Shown here piece by piece: positions 58,170 through 64,000 of a stretch of DNA of 64,000 nucleotides (positions are counted from its first letter, which is position 1; every line of letters begins with the position of its first letter). The notes under the pieces are model-generated. The model made no database searches. It saw only the letters and a program-made list of their open reading frames with translations, and was not told the origin of the DNA. The position numbers and the translations under genes are program-made. The DNA comes from Elusimicrobiota bacterium (GTDB lineage: Bacteria > Elusimicrobiota > Elusimicrobia > UBA1565). The stretch covers positions 62,001 to 126,000 of the forward strand of contig JACPXC010000045.1 in the NCBI GenBank assembly GCA_016196755.1, written 5' to 3'.

Positions 58170-59762
58170 TTACCGGCGGGCGCTCAGGCGGCGCTGGTGG
58201 GAGGCGACGATGGCCGAGTAGCGCGGGAGGTCGCGGATGGAGGCCAGCTCGGGGTCGGTCTTGGACATGATGAGGACCTTGCGCAGCTGCGCGATGCCGG
58301 CGGCGGAGTCGAGCGCCTTGTTGAGGTGGTCGAGCGAGTCGGCGGGGCGTCCGCCGATGGCCAGGCAGATCGAGAGCTCGTAGTGGGCCGCCGAGTTGTT
58401 GGGCGTGGCCTTCACCGCGCGGGCCAGGACGCGGGCGGCCTCGCCGGCGGAGCCAAGGTGGCGGAGCGAGGAGCCCAGGCGCTCGTAGACCAGGGACTTC
58501 ATGACCTCGTCGAGGGTCCCCTTGCGCGCGTCGCGCTTGAGCGCGTCCTGGTAGTTGGCCGCGGCCTCGTTATAGGCGCCGGCCTCGTAGGCGCGGTGGC
58601 CGTCCGACACGCGGCGCATGACGGCCTCGTCGACGGCGGGCGCGGCGGTCGTCTGGCTGTTGCGGAAGGTGGGCACGTCGCGGACCGCGTCGCGGAAATC
58701 ATCCGCGGTGCCGAAGTTCTTGATGCGGTCCTTGGCCTCGGCCTCGCTCATGAACCCGTTCTGGACGCTGTCGTAGGAGTCGATGATGAGCTTGTTGGCC
58801 GGCAGGCTGATGAGGCCGTTGAACATGGGGTCGGAGCGGATGAGGCGTGCGATCTGAGGGTAGATGTTGAGCTTGCGCGCGCGGCGCACGCTCGAGTACA
58901 GGCTGGCCGAGGCGCGCTCGAAGTCGCGCATGCGGTAGCGGACCCGGGCGCCGTAGAGGTGCGGCAGGGGGTTGCTCGGGTTGGCCTTGGCCGCGCCTTT
59001 GAGGGCGCTCAGCGCCTTGGGAAAGTGGCCCAGCGCCTCGCGGCACTGCGCCAGGCCGTGGTAGAGGATGTAGGGGTCGCCGATGGTGGTCAGCCCGGAG
59101 TCGAGGCCCAGGGCGGTCTCGTAGGCGTCCACGGCGGCCTGGGCGTCGTCCTTGTCGACCGCGTCCATGCCGCGCTGGAAGGCGCGGGCGAAATAGCCGT
59201 TGCCGAGGTGGGTGTGGGCCTCGGCGGAGTTCGGGGCCACGCGCGTGGCGCGCTCATAGATTGACACGGCGCGCGAGTACTGCTGGGCGCGCTCGGCCTG
59301 CCGGCCCTGGGCCAGGAGCCTGGCGGCCTTAAGCGAGAGAGGGGCGGAGCGCTTGGCCGCGCGGCGGCTCTTGAGGGCCTTGCGGATCGGCTTGGCCGGG
59401 GCGGCCGCGGCTTTGTCCGGGGCGGCGGCCTTCGCGGCGGGGGCGGGCTCCGGCTCGGGCTCAGCGGCGGCGGGCGGGGGCGTGTAGACCGGGGCGGGAG
59501 CCGGCTCGGGTTCCGGGGCAGGGTCCGCGGCGGGGGCCGGTTCGTCGCTGGAAACCGTCTCGGGCGGCTCCTGCTTGACGGTGTCCGGAGGAAGGATCTC
59601 GTCTCCCCCGTCGGTCGCCGGGGCCGGGTCGGCTCCGTCCACCCCCCCCGCGTCGTCGGTAGGGGCGTCCGAGACGGAGTCCGCCATGTCATCGTCGGCC
59701 AAGGCGGGCCGGGCCGGTCCGAGCGCCAGGCTCAGCGCGATGAGGAGAAGGAGGGTCTTCAT
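58170..59762 (-). CDS. Secreted TPR-repeat protein
   Basis: 530 residues. Signal peptide (LLLLIALSLALGPARPALAD), an acidic Pro/Ala-rich linker (about 25-150), then TPR-like helical pairs: AERAQQYSRAVSIYERATRV with PNSAEAHTHLGNGYF, ALSALKGAAKANPSNPLPHL, and near the C-terminus AYEAGAYNEAAANYQDALK and ATPNNSAAHYELSICLAIGG. It is a periplasmic scaffold or adaptor type; the partner is unknown. Confidence 0.85.
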   Translation of the reverse strand: MKTLLLLIALSLALGPARPALADDDMADSVSDAPTDDAGGVDGADPAPATDGGDEILPPDTVKQEPPETVSSDEPAPAADPAPEPEPAPAPVYTPPPAAAEPEPEPAPAAKAAAPDKAAAAPAKPIRKALKSRRAAKRSAPLSLKAARLLAQGRQAERAQQYSRAVSIYERATRVAPNSAEAHTHLGNGYFARAFQRGMDAVDKDDAQAAVDAYETALGLDSGLTTIGDPYILYHGLAQCREALGHFPKALSALKGAAKANPSNPLPHLYGARVRYRMRDFERASASLYSSVRRARKLNIYPQIARLIRSDPMFNGLISLPANKLIIDSYDSVQNGFMSEAEAKDRIKNFGTADDFRDAVRDVPTFRNSQTTAAPAVDEAVMRRVSDGHRAYEAGAYNEAAANYQDALKRDARKGTLDEVMKSLVYERLGSSLRHLGSAGEAARVLARAVKATPNNSAAHYELSICLAIGGRPADSLDHLNKALDSAAGIAQLRKVLIMSKTDPELASIRDLPRYSAIVASHQRRLSARR

Positions 59763-59840
59763 GGCCTGTTGTCTTAGTGTAGGCGGGCTGTCCTTTAAGT
59801 AGGAGGGCCCAGGGGCCGCAGGTCCTCTAGGTCCTTAGGC

Positions 59841-60749
59841 CTAGGCGGGTTCATGAGCCTGCTCGGTGTCGACCCGGCGCCAATGGAGCCAGGAGAACCA
59901 CAGCAGGCCCCCAAAGATGAGGGTAAGCCCCAGGACTTGGCGGCGCTCGACGGTCTCGCGCAAAAACAGGATGGAGCCGAGGAAGGACACCGCCACTGAA
60001 AGAGGGATGACGGCCGAGGCCTTGGCCAGGGATATCCGCGCTATGGCCGCGTACCAGAACCAGGCGTCGAGGGCCCGGAGCACGAGCCCGAAGAGCAGGA
60101 TCCCAACCCAAGCTTTCGGCGACGCCAGCTGTTCCAGAACCGCGGGATTCCTAGCCACGGCGATCGCCGTCACTCCGACGCCGGTCCAGAAGAAGCGCAC
60201 GGCCGGGATGATCCCCACGACCGGCAGCTTGGAGATGATCCGCTTCGTGAAGACGTGGGAGGCTTGCTGGAAGAGCGGCGCCAGAAGGATCAGGAAGTCC
60301 CCGACGTTGAGGCCCTCGCCCCCGCGGTAGACGATTCCCGCGGCGCCTAGGATCATGAGCAGGGTGGCGGCGGCCTCGGCCAGAGTGGTGCGCTCGCCGA
60401 GGAAGGCGGCCGCGATGAGGACGGAATAGAACGGCTCGACCTGGAGCAGGAGCCCGGTGTTGAGGCCGCTGGTCAGGCTGGTCCCGATAAAGAGCAGGAG
60501 GGTGGAGACGATGCCGAAGAAGCCGATGGCGGCGAACGGGACGCGGTAGGCCGGAATCAGGAGCTCGCCCAAGGAGCCCCGTACGGTCAGCTGGACGAGG
60601 AAAGGCAGCGAGCCCACCCAGGTCCCCACCCCCGCGAAGAGTAACGGGTCCATCGTCATCGAGAAATGGTGGGAGAATACCGGCACCAGGCCGTAGGTCA
60701 CCATCCCGGCCATCGACAGCAGGAGACCGGTCGATTCCCGGTCTTTCAC
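59841..60749 (-). CDS. DMT-superfamily (EamA) transporter
   Basis: 302 residues from GTG 60749, which overlaps the cupin stop by 4 nt. About ten transmembrane helices form two EamA repeats; the first has SGLNTGLLLQVEPFYSVLIAAAFLGERTT, the second SLAKASAVIPLSVAVSFLGSILFLRETV. The LGE-R and L-RE-V ends are typical of EamA units. The substrate is unknown. It is paired with a DUF985 cupin. Confidence 0.88.
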   Translation of the reverse strand: MKDRESTGLLLSMAGMVTYGLVPVFSHHFSMTMDPLLFAGVGTWVGSLPFLVQLTVRGSLGELLIPAYRVPFAAIGFFGIVSTLLLFIGTSLTSGLNTGLLLQVEPFYSVLIAAAFLGERTTLAEAAATLLMILGAAGIVYRGGEGLNVGDFLILLAPLFQQASHVFTKRIISKLPVVGIIPAVRFFWTGVGVTAIAVARNPAVLEQLASPKAWVGILLFGLVLRALDAWFWYAAIARISLAKASAVIPLSVAVSFLGSILFLRETVERRQVLGLTLIFGGLLWFSWLHWRRVDTEQAHEPA

Positions 60750-61240
60750 GGGTCGGTCAGGCGGAGGATTTCGGGCGCCGCGTCGGGGAAGAGGGCGAGC
60801 AGGTCGCTCCTCTTTCCCAGCTCGAAGTCGGCGAAGTCGAAGCCCGGCGCCACCGTGCAGCCGACGAAGGAGAACTGGCTGTTCGGCTCGGGGTACGAGC
60901 CGAACCAATGGCCGGCGGGCACGACGTGCTGGAGCTTCTGTCCGCCTTTGAGGTCCGGCCCGAGCACGGTCTTGAGGGTATTCCCCTCCGGCGTGATCTC
61001 GACTACGCTCAGCGGCCCGCCCAGGTAGAAGTGCCAGACCTCGTCGGCCCGGATGCGGTGCAGGCGCGACCTCGTCCCCTGGGGCAGGAGGAAGTAGATG
61101 GCGGTCGAGAAGCTCCGCGCGCCCGCGAAGCCGGCGGGCGTGAAAGAGTCCGCGGAGCGGTAGCTCTCCTTGTAGAAGCCGCCTTCAGGGTGCGGGGCGA
61201 GCGAATACGCCGAGACGAGGTCTCGGATGACCGGGTCCAC
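60746..61240 (-). CDS. Cupin-fold DUF985 (Cupin_5) protein
   Basis: 164 residues with the DUF985 pattern: LVSAYSLAPHPEGGFYKESY, SFSTAIYFLLPQGTRSRLHR, ADEVWHFYLGGPLSV, QHVVPAGHWFGSYP and GCTVAPGFDFADFELGKR. Members are single-domain cupins of unclear, possibly sugar-nucleotide-related, function. GTG start 61240. Coupled to the EamA transporter. Confidence 0.9.
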   Translation of the reverse strand: MDPVIRDLVSAYSLAPHPEGGFYKESYRSADSFTPAGFAGARSFSTAIYFLLPQGTRSRLHRIRADEVWHFYLGGPLSVVEITPEGNTLKTVLGPDLKGGQKLQHVVPAGHWFGSYPEPNSQFSFVGCTVAPGFDFADFELGKRSDLLALFPDAAPEILRLTDP

Positions 61241-61254
61241 GGCGCTCTTGCGGC

Positions 61255-61437
61255 TTAGGCGATCGGCCGGGCGTTGGCGATGAGGAGGTTGAACTCCTCC
61301 TTCGTCATCTTGAACGTGCCGTTCTGCGGCTTGTGCGGATCATGGACGACGACCTGGCCGGTGGCCGAGTCGAAGTCGACCACGGGGCAGTGGTCGCACT
61401 TGTGGCAGACGAGGGATCCGTCGTAGATGCGGGTCAT
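61255..61437 (-). CDS. Small Cys-containing protein of unknown function (60 residues)
   Basis: ATG 61437 follows GGAGG. CHKCDHCPVVDFD (three Cys, one His) could bind a metal but is shorter than a zinc ribbon. The rest (TKEEFNLLIANARPIA) is an amphipathic helix. It is cytoplasmic by composition. It follows the frameshifted small gene, whose intact product would have been secreted. Confidence 0.65.
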   Translation of the reverse strand: MTRIYDGSLVCHKCDHCPVVDFDSATGQVVVHDPHKPQNGTFKMTKEEFNLLIANARPIA

Positions 61438-61452
61438 GATGCGTTGCCTCCT

Positions 61453-61723
61453 TTATTGAGAGCCCGAGCGTCGGTAGGTCTCGTAGCCGCAGGCCGCGGC
61501 CGGGTTGACCTTGTAGGCGGTGCGGAAGGCGTGGGCAGGTCGCGCTGGAGGCCCTGCATGCGGCCGGTGTTGAGCGGGCAGGGGCCGCTGCAGCGGGTGA
61601 AGGACTTGGCCTTCCCCCCGTCACGGCGGTGAGCTTGAACTCGGGCAGGGCCTCGGAGCGCGGCGTGTACGGCGCGGCGGAGGCGCCCAGGGCTAGGGCG
61701 AGCAAGGCGGCGACGGTTCTCAT
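61453..61723 (-). pseudogene. Frameshifted small secreted-protein gene
   Basis: ATG 61723 starts a signal peptide (RTVAALLALALGASAAPYTP) and ALPEFKLTAVTGG. The natural continuation KSFTRCSGPCPLNTGRMQGL lies in another frame, and its end HAFRTAYKVNPAAACGYETY, with stop at 61453, in a third. The frame breaks fall near the C6 run at 61615-61620 and near 61530-61545. Two indels in 270 bp suggest decay or assembly error at homopolymers. The pieces together would make about a 90-residue exported protein with a C-x3-C pair. Confidence 0.55.
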
Positions 61724-61735
61724 GGCGCCGGGATT

Positions 61736-62032
61736 CTAGCTGTTTTTCCGTTTCGCCAGCATCGCCTTGCGCTTCGGGGTGAAGTCCCACCAGGGCTTGG
61801 CGCCCTTGCCGTCCATGAAGGCCACCGCCGACATCAAGGTGTCGAGCACGCAGGGGTCGTGGACGGCTTGCGTGGCATGGTTGAGGCGCTCGTAGAGCGC
61901 CAGCGGGTCCTTCCCCTTCAAGTCCTTCGGCGCCTTGATGCCGATGCCTCGGAGGTCCTCGGCGATCGACGGGCCGATGTTGGGGACCTGCTGGAGTTCG
62001 AGCGCGTCCTGCGGTCGGGTGACTTTTTTCAT
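61736..62032 (-). CDS. Cdd1-type ('pathogenicity locus') helix-hairpin-helix protein
   Basis: 98 residues from ATG 62032. QQVPNIGPSIAEDLRGIGI is the HhH unit, followed by KDLKGKDPLALYERL and the Cdd1 hallmark DPCVLDTLMSAVAFM, then WWDFTPKRKA. Cdd1 proteins are small, of unknown role, and probably bind DNA. An upstream in-frame start at 62113 is rejected because the promoter lies downstream of it. Confidence 0.88.
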   Translation of the reverse strand: MKKVTRPQDALELQQVPNIGPSIAEDLRGIGIKAPKDLKGKDPLALYERLNHATQAVHDPCVLDTLMSAVAFMDGKGAKPWWDFTPKRKAMLAKRKNS

Positions 62033-62039
62033 CGTTGGT

Positions 62040-62069
62040 ATGTTAGAAATTGTGCGCGACAATTGGAAA
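62040..62069 (-). promoter_or_regulatory. Promoter of the Cdd1-type gene with an inverted repeat in its spacer
   Basis: On the minus strand TTTCCA (62069-62064), an 18-nt spacer and TAACAT (62045-62040), ending 7 nt before ATG 62032. The spacer contains AATTGT-GCGCG-ACAATT (62048-62064), a candidate operator. Confidence 0.5.
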
Positions 62070-62204
62070 CTCTGGATGGCGAGCGCGTTAGCGAAAAAGA
62101 CAGCGCACGACAAGAGAAATTTTAGTTTTCCTCCAGCGCGCTCGTCCCGCTCCGACCGGGATGGAGAGAAGGAAGAGGAGGGCGGCGGTCACGAGCGGTA
62201 GCTC

Positions 62205-62831
62205 TTAATTGTTTTCCTCGTTCACGGCGTCCCAGTATTCTTTGGAACGCGTGATGAGCGGCGAATCGGGCGTCACCTTCAGGCTGTCGCCGGGGATCAG
62301 CACGCCGTAGACCCGCTTGGTCCAGGCGTCGGAGTCCTTCTCGTTGAGGGTGGGTTGGCACGACTCGTTTAGGTCGTAGCGGAGGCCGCGAGTGCAGATG
62401 TAGTCGTAGCAGAACGGGTTCCTGAGCAGCCGTTTGGAGTCCTTGTCCCAATAAAGGCCGGACCGGTTCTTGACCAGCGCTTTGCAGTCCCGCAGCCGGA
62501 ATATCGCTCCCCAGGATTCGGAGCCGCTGTAGGTGTTCACGAGGACATACTCCCCGGTCTCGTCCAGATGCAAGCCGCTGATGATGCTCTGTTCGATGAC
62601 GCAGCTGCTCGTCGAACGCTCGACGCGAAGCCAGCCCTCCCATTTCGGCCGGGACGGTTCGTCGACGTCGAAGCCGTCGATGCTCAGGCGATAGTTCTTG
62701 GTCTCCAGGACGGTGGTGGCCGAGGCCGTCGAGAGCTCAGCTCCCGCGACGATGTCATGGAAGACGCAGGAGGCCGACGCCTTCGCCGACGCCGGAACGG
62801 CCAGCCAGCCGAACAAAAGCAGGGCATTCAT
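62205..62831 (-). CDS. Secreted Cys-rich protein of unknown function (208 residues)
   Basis: ATG 62831 follows GGAG. Signal peptide (MNALLLFGWLAVPASAKASA). The mature part alternates beta strands (KNYRLSIDGFDVD, GEYVLVNTYSGSESWGAIFRL) with six Cys residues, suggesting disulfides. Codon use is a little less GC-biased than its neighbours. No family is recognised. Bases 62033-62204 upstream of Cdd1 hold only its promoter and AT-rich sequence. Confidence 0.65.
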   Translation of the reverse strand: MNALLLFGWLAVPASAKASASCVFHDIVAGAELSTASATTVLETKNYRLSIDGFDVDEPSRPKWEGWLRVERSTSSCVIEQSIISGLHLDETGEYVLVNTYSGSESWGAIFRLRDCKALVKNRSGLYWDKDSKRLLRNPFCYDYICTRGLRYDLNESCQPTLNEKDSDAWTKRVYGVLIPGDSLKVTPDSPLITRSKEYWDAVNEENN

Positions 62832-62925
62832 AGTCTTCTCCGCAAGGACAAGGCCTTATGCCGTGAGGCAGCCGGCTGAAGCTGCTCTCGGTGGACAGCG
62901 GTCCGCCTGACTTCGGCTGAAAATC

Positions 62926-63000
62926 TGGGGCGACCGACGGGGATCGAACCCGCGTGTCCAGGTCCACAACCTGGCGCTCTACCATTGAGCTACGGCCGCC
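62926..63000 (-). tRNA. tRNA-His (anticodon GTG) with encoded G-1 and CCA
   Basis: Cloverleaf on the minus strand: acceptor GCGGCCG/CGGTCGC, D arm TAGCTCAATGGTAGAGC, anticodon stem CCAGG/CCTGG with loop TTGTGGA (anticodon at 62967-62965), T arm GGGTTCGATCC. The extra 5' G (63000) opposite C73 (62929), unique to tRNA-His, and the 3' CCA are both in the DNA. Confidence 0.97.
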
Positions 63001-63011
63001 GCAAGACGGCT

Positions 63012-63040
63012 ATTCTAGCGTTTCACCGTCAGGCAGGCAA
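63012..63040 (-). promoter_or_regulatory. Promoter of tRNA-His
   Basis: On the minus strand TTGCCT (63040-63035), a 17-nt spacer and TAGAAT (63017-63012), ending 11 nt before the tRNA 5' end. It lies between the OmpR-type gene stop and the tRNA. Confidence 0.6.
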
Positions 63041-63044
63041 GGAT

Positions 63045-63731
63045 TTAGGCGTCGAGCCGGTAGCCGAAGCCGCGCACGGTGACGAGTTTCTCGGCGGCGG
63101 CGCCGAGCTTCTCGCGCACCTGGCTGACCGTGACGTCGACGACCTTGGTCTCGGGCGACTGCCCCGGGGCGTAGCCCCAGAGGGTCTCGAGCAGGAACTC
63201 GCGCGAGAGCACCCGGCCCTTCTGCGAGGCCAGCATGGCCAGGAGGTCGAACTCGCGCGCGGCCAGGGCGGTGAGCTTGCCCTTGATCGTGAGCTTGCGC
63301 GAGTCGAAATCGAACTTGAACGGGCCGTGCTCGAGGGTCTCGGGCTTGCCGAGGCGTCCCGAGCGGCGCAGCAGGGCCTCGACGCGGGCCAGGAGCTCGC
63401 CCTGGTGGAAGGGCTTGGTCAGGTAGTCGTCGCCGCCGGCCCGCAGGCCCTCGATCTTGTCGTCGGCGCTCCCCTTCGCGGTCAAGAACAGGATCGGGGT
63501 CTTGCGCGTGCGCGAGCCGCGGCGCAGCTCGTGGCAGAAGTCCACGCCCTCGCCGTCGGGCAGGGTGCGGTCGACCAGATACATGTCGAAGTCCTCGCCC
63601 TTCGTGCGCTCGCGCGCGGCCGCGATCGTCGAGGCCAGCTCGATCGAGTAGCCCTCCGCGGTGAGCAGGTCGTTGAGCAGCGTTGAGGAGGACTCCTCGT
63701 CCTCGACGACCATGATCCTAAAGCGCGCCAT
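63045..63731 (-). CDS. OmpR/PhoB-family response regulator
   Basis: 228 residues. Receiver: MVVEDEESS, phospho-acceptor Asp in MYLVDRTLPDGEG, FLTAKG and LTKPFHQGEL. Winged-helix output: LTALAAREFDLLAMLAS, SREFLLETLWGY, KVVDVTVSQVREKLG and VRGFGYRLDA. It is alone, without an adjacent kinase, and divergent from the malate synthase gene; its promoter shares the 84-bp gap with that gene. Confidence 0.95.
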   Translation of the reverse strand: MARFRIMVVEDEESSSTLLNDLLTAEGYSIELASTIAAARERTKGEDFDMYLVDRTLPDGEGVDFCHELRRGSRTRKTPILFLTAKGSADDKIEGLRAGGDDYLTKPFHQGELLARVEALLRRSGRLGKPETLEHGPFKFDFDSRKLTIKGKLTALAAREFDLLAMLASQKGRVLSREFLLETLWGYAPGQSPETKVVDVTVSQVREKLGAAAEKLVTVRGFGYRLDA

Positions 63732-63739
63732 TGCGCTCT

Positions 63740-63768
63740 ATTATGGGGTGCGGGCACGGCCGCGTCAA
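63740..63768 (-). promoter_or_regulatory. Promoter of the OmpR-type regulator gene
   Basis: On the minus strand TTGACG (63768-63763), a 17-nt spacer and CATAAT (63745-63740), ending 8 nt before ATG 63731; leaderless transcript predicted. Confidence 0.6.
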
Positions 63769-63779
63769 GACATCGTCGC

Positions 63780-63809
63780 TTGACCGCTTCGGGACAAGAT
63801 TGCCTTAAT
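63780..63809 (+). promoter_or_regulatory. Promoter of the malate synthase gene
   Basis: TTGACC (63780-63785), an 18-nt spacer and CTTAAT (63804-63809), ending 6 nt before ATG 63816; leaderless transcript predicted. Confidence 0.55.
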
Positions 63810-63815
63810 CCCGGA

Positions 63816-64000
63816 ATGAAGGGGGCGCTCGAAACCGAGGGGGTCGAGCTCCGCGGGACGGTGGCCGCGGAGCACGCCTCCGTCCTCACCCCCGAGGCCC
63901 TGTCCTTCGTCGTGGGGCTCGAAAGGCGCTTCGGCGCGCGCCGCCGCGAGCTCTTGGCCGCGCGCGTCGACCGGCTGGCCGCCATCGAATCCGGCACGGA
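63816..64000 (+). CDS. aceB: Malate synthase A, N-terminal fragment (runs off right edge)
   Basis: The first 61 codons are visible: GVELRGTVAAEHASVLTPEA, LSFVVGLERRFGARRRELLA, ARVDRLAAIESGT. This matches the N-terminal block of malate synthase A, which condenses glyoxylate with acetyl-CoA in the glyoxylate shunt. Catalytic residues lie beyond the window, so the call rests on the N-terminal pattern only. Confidence 0.75.
   Translation, partial: MKGALETEGVELRGTVAAEHASVLTPEALSFVVGLERRFGARRRELLAARVDRLAAIESGT

Noticed and set aside
62926-63000. Integration site at the tRNA-His gene
   Set aside because: tRNA 3' ends are common att sites, but I see no repeat of its 3' end, no integrase and no composition change next to it.
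1-64000. CRISPR arrays, rRNA genes, riboswitches or prophage modules
   Set aside because: No regularly spaced repeats, no rRNA sequence, no recognisable aptamer and no phage structural or integrase genes were found on reading both strands.

Overview
The window is high-GC DNA (roughly 65-75 % over most of its length) from a Gram-negative bacterium. A PorV-type protein, two other outer-membrane barrel proteins, Sec signal peptides and class-III-type pseudopilins indicate a diderm. No marker here fixes the phylum. The combination of many uncharacterised secreted proteins, minor pseudopilins, many two-component genes and a secreted protein opening with a TYYPAP-type motif suggests an Elusimicrobiota-like or other deep-branching lineage; this is inference. 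There is no rRNA, CRISPR array, transposase or integrase. One tRNA (His) is present. No gene-free stretch exceeds 300 bases; the longest, 4705-4989, is AT-rich regulatory DNA.

Layout. 1-4704 (-): start of a giant KS-AT-KS polyketide/fatty-acid synthase that runs off the left edge. 4990-7378 (+): a membrane-anchored coiled-coil protein, a PorV-like barrel and a 75-residue protein that has a paralogue at 24493. 7394-15194 (-): a likely operon of HTH-receiver regulator, acetolactate-synthase-like enzyme, peptide-type binding protein, methyltransferase and hybrid histidine kinase. 15244-21000 (+), divergent from it: receiver, porin, periplasmic binding protein, histidine kinase, receiver and hybrid kinase, apparently one sensory operon. 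21064-24304: a CsgG/FlgO-like lipoprotein-type gene, an OmpR-type regulator and a tandem pair of related secreted proteins.

24719-26088 is an AT-richer two-gene cassette (GHKL ATPase plus STAS-like DUF4325) bounded by a perfect 23-bp direct repeat. The repeat duplicates the last codons of the neighbouring gene, and the cassette's promoter carries a large palindrome exactly in its spacer. Next comes a fused uroporphyrinogen-III synthase/inositol-monophosphatase gene (26066-27553). 27580-34276 (+) is housekeeping: EIIA, def, fmt, a PASTA protein, rpe, rpsP, khpA, trmD (no rimM), rplS, rnhB, yraN and a zinc-ribbon protein.

34273-46982 is an island of very large secreted proteins without clear families. 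One, of 1955 residues, ends in an aminoglycoside-phosphotransferase-like kinase domain. 47002-53676 holds an outer-membrane protein, a split transketolase, a nucleoside-salvage operon (PNP, pyrimidine phosphorylase, upp) and asnS. 53679-55572 has three pseudopilin genes. 55574-63731 mixes a hydroxyacid dehydrogenase coupled to an FNR-like regulator, a TPR protein, a DMT transporter with a cupin, a frameshifted small gene, a Cdd1-type HhH protein, tRNA-His and an OmpR-type regulator. The first 61 codons of a malate synthase gene end the window.

A recurrent pattern is a TTGAnn / TAnnnT promoter whose -10 box ends only 6-8 nt before the start codon. Many genes here are therefore probably translated from leaderless mRNAs, while genes inside operons overlap by 1-4 nt or carry Shine-Dalgarno sequences.
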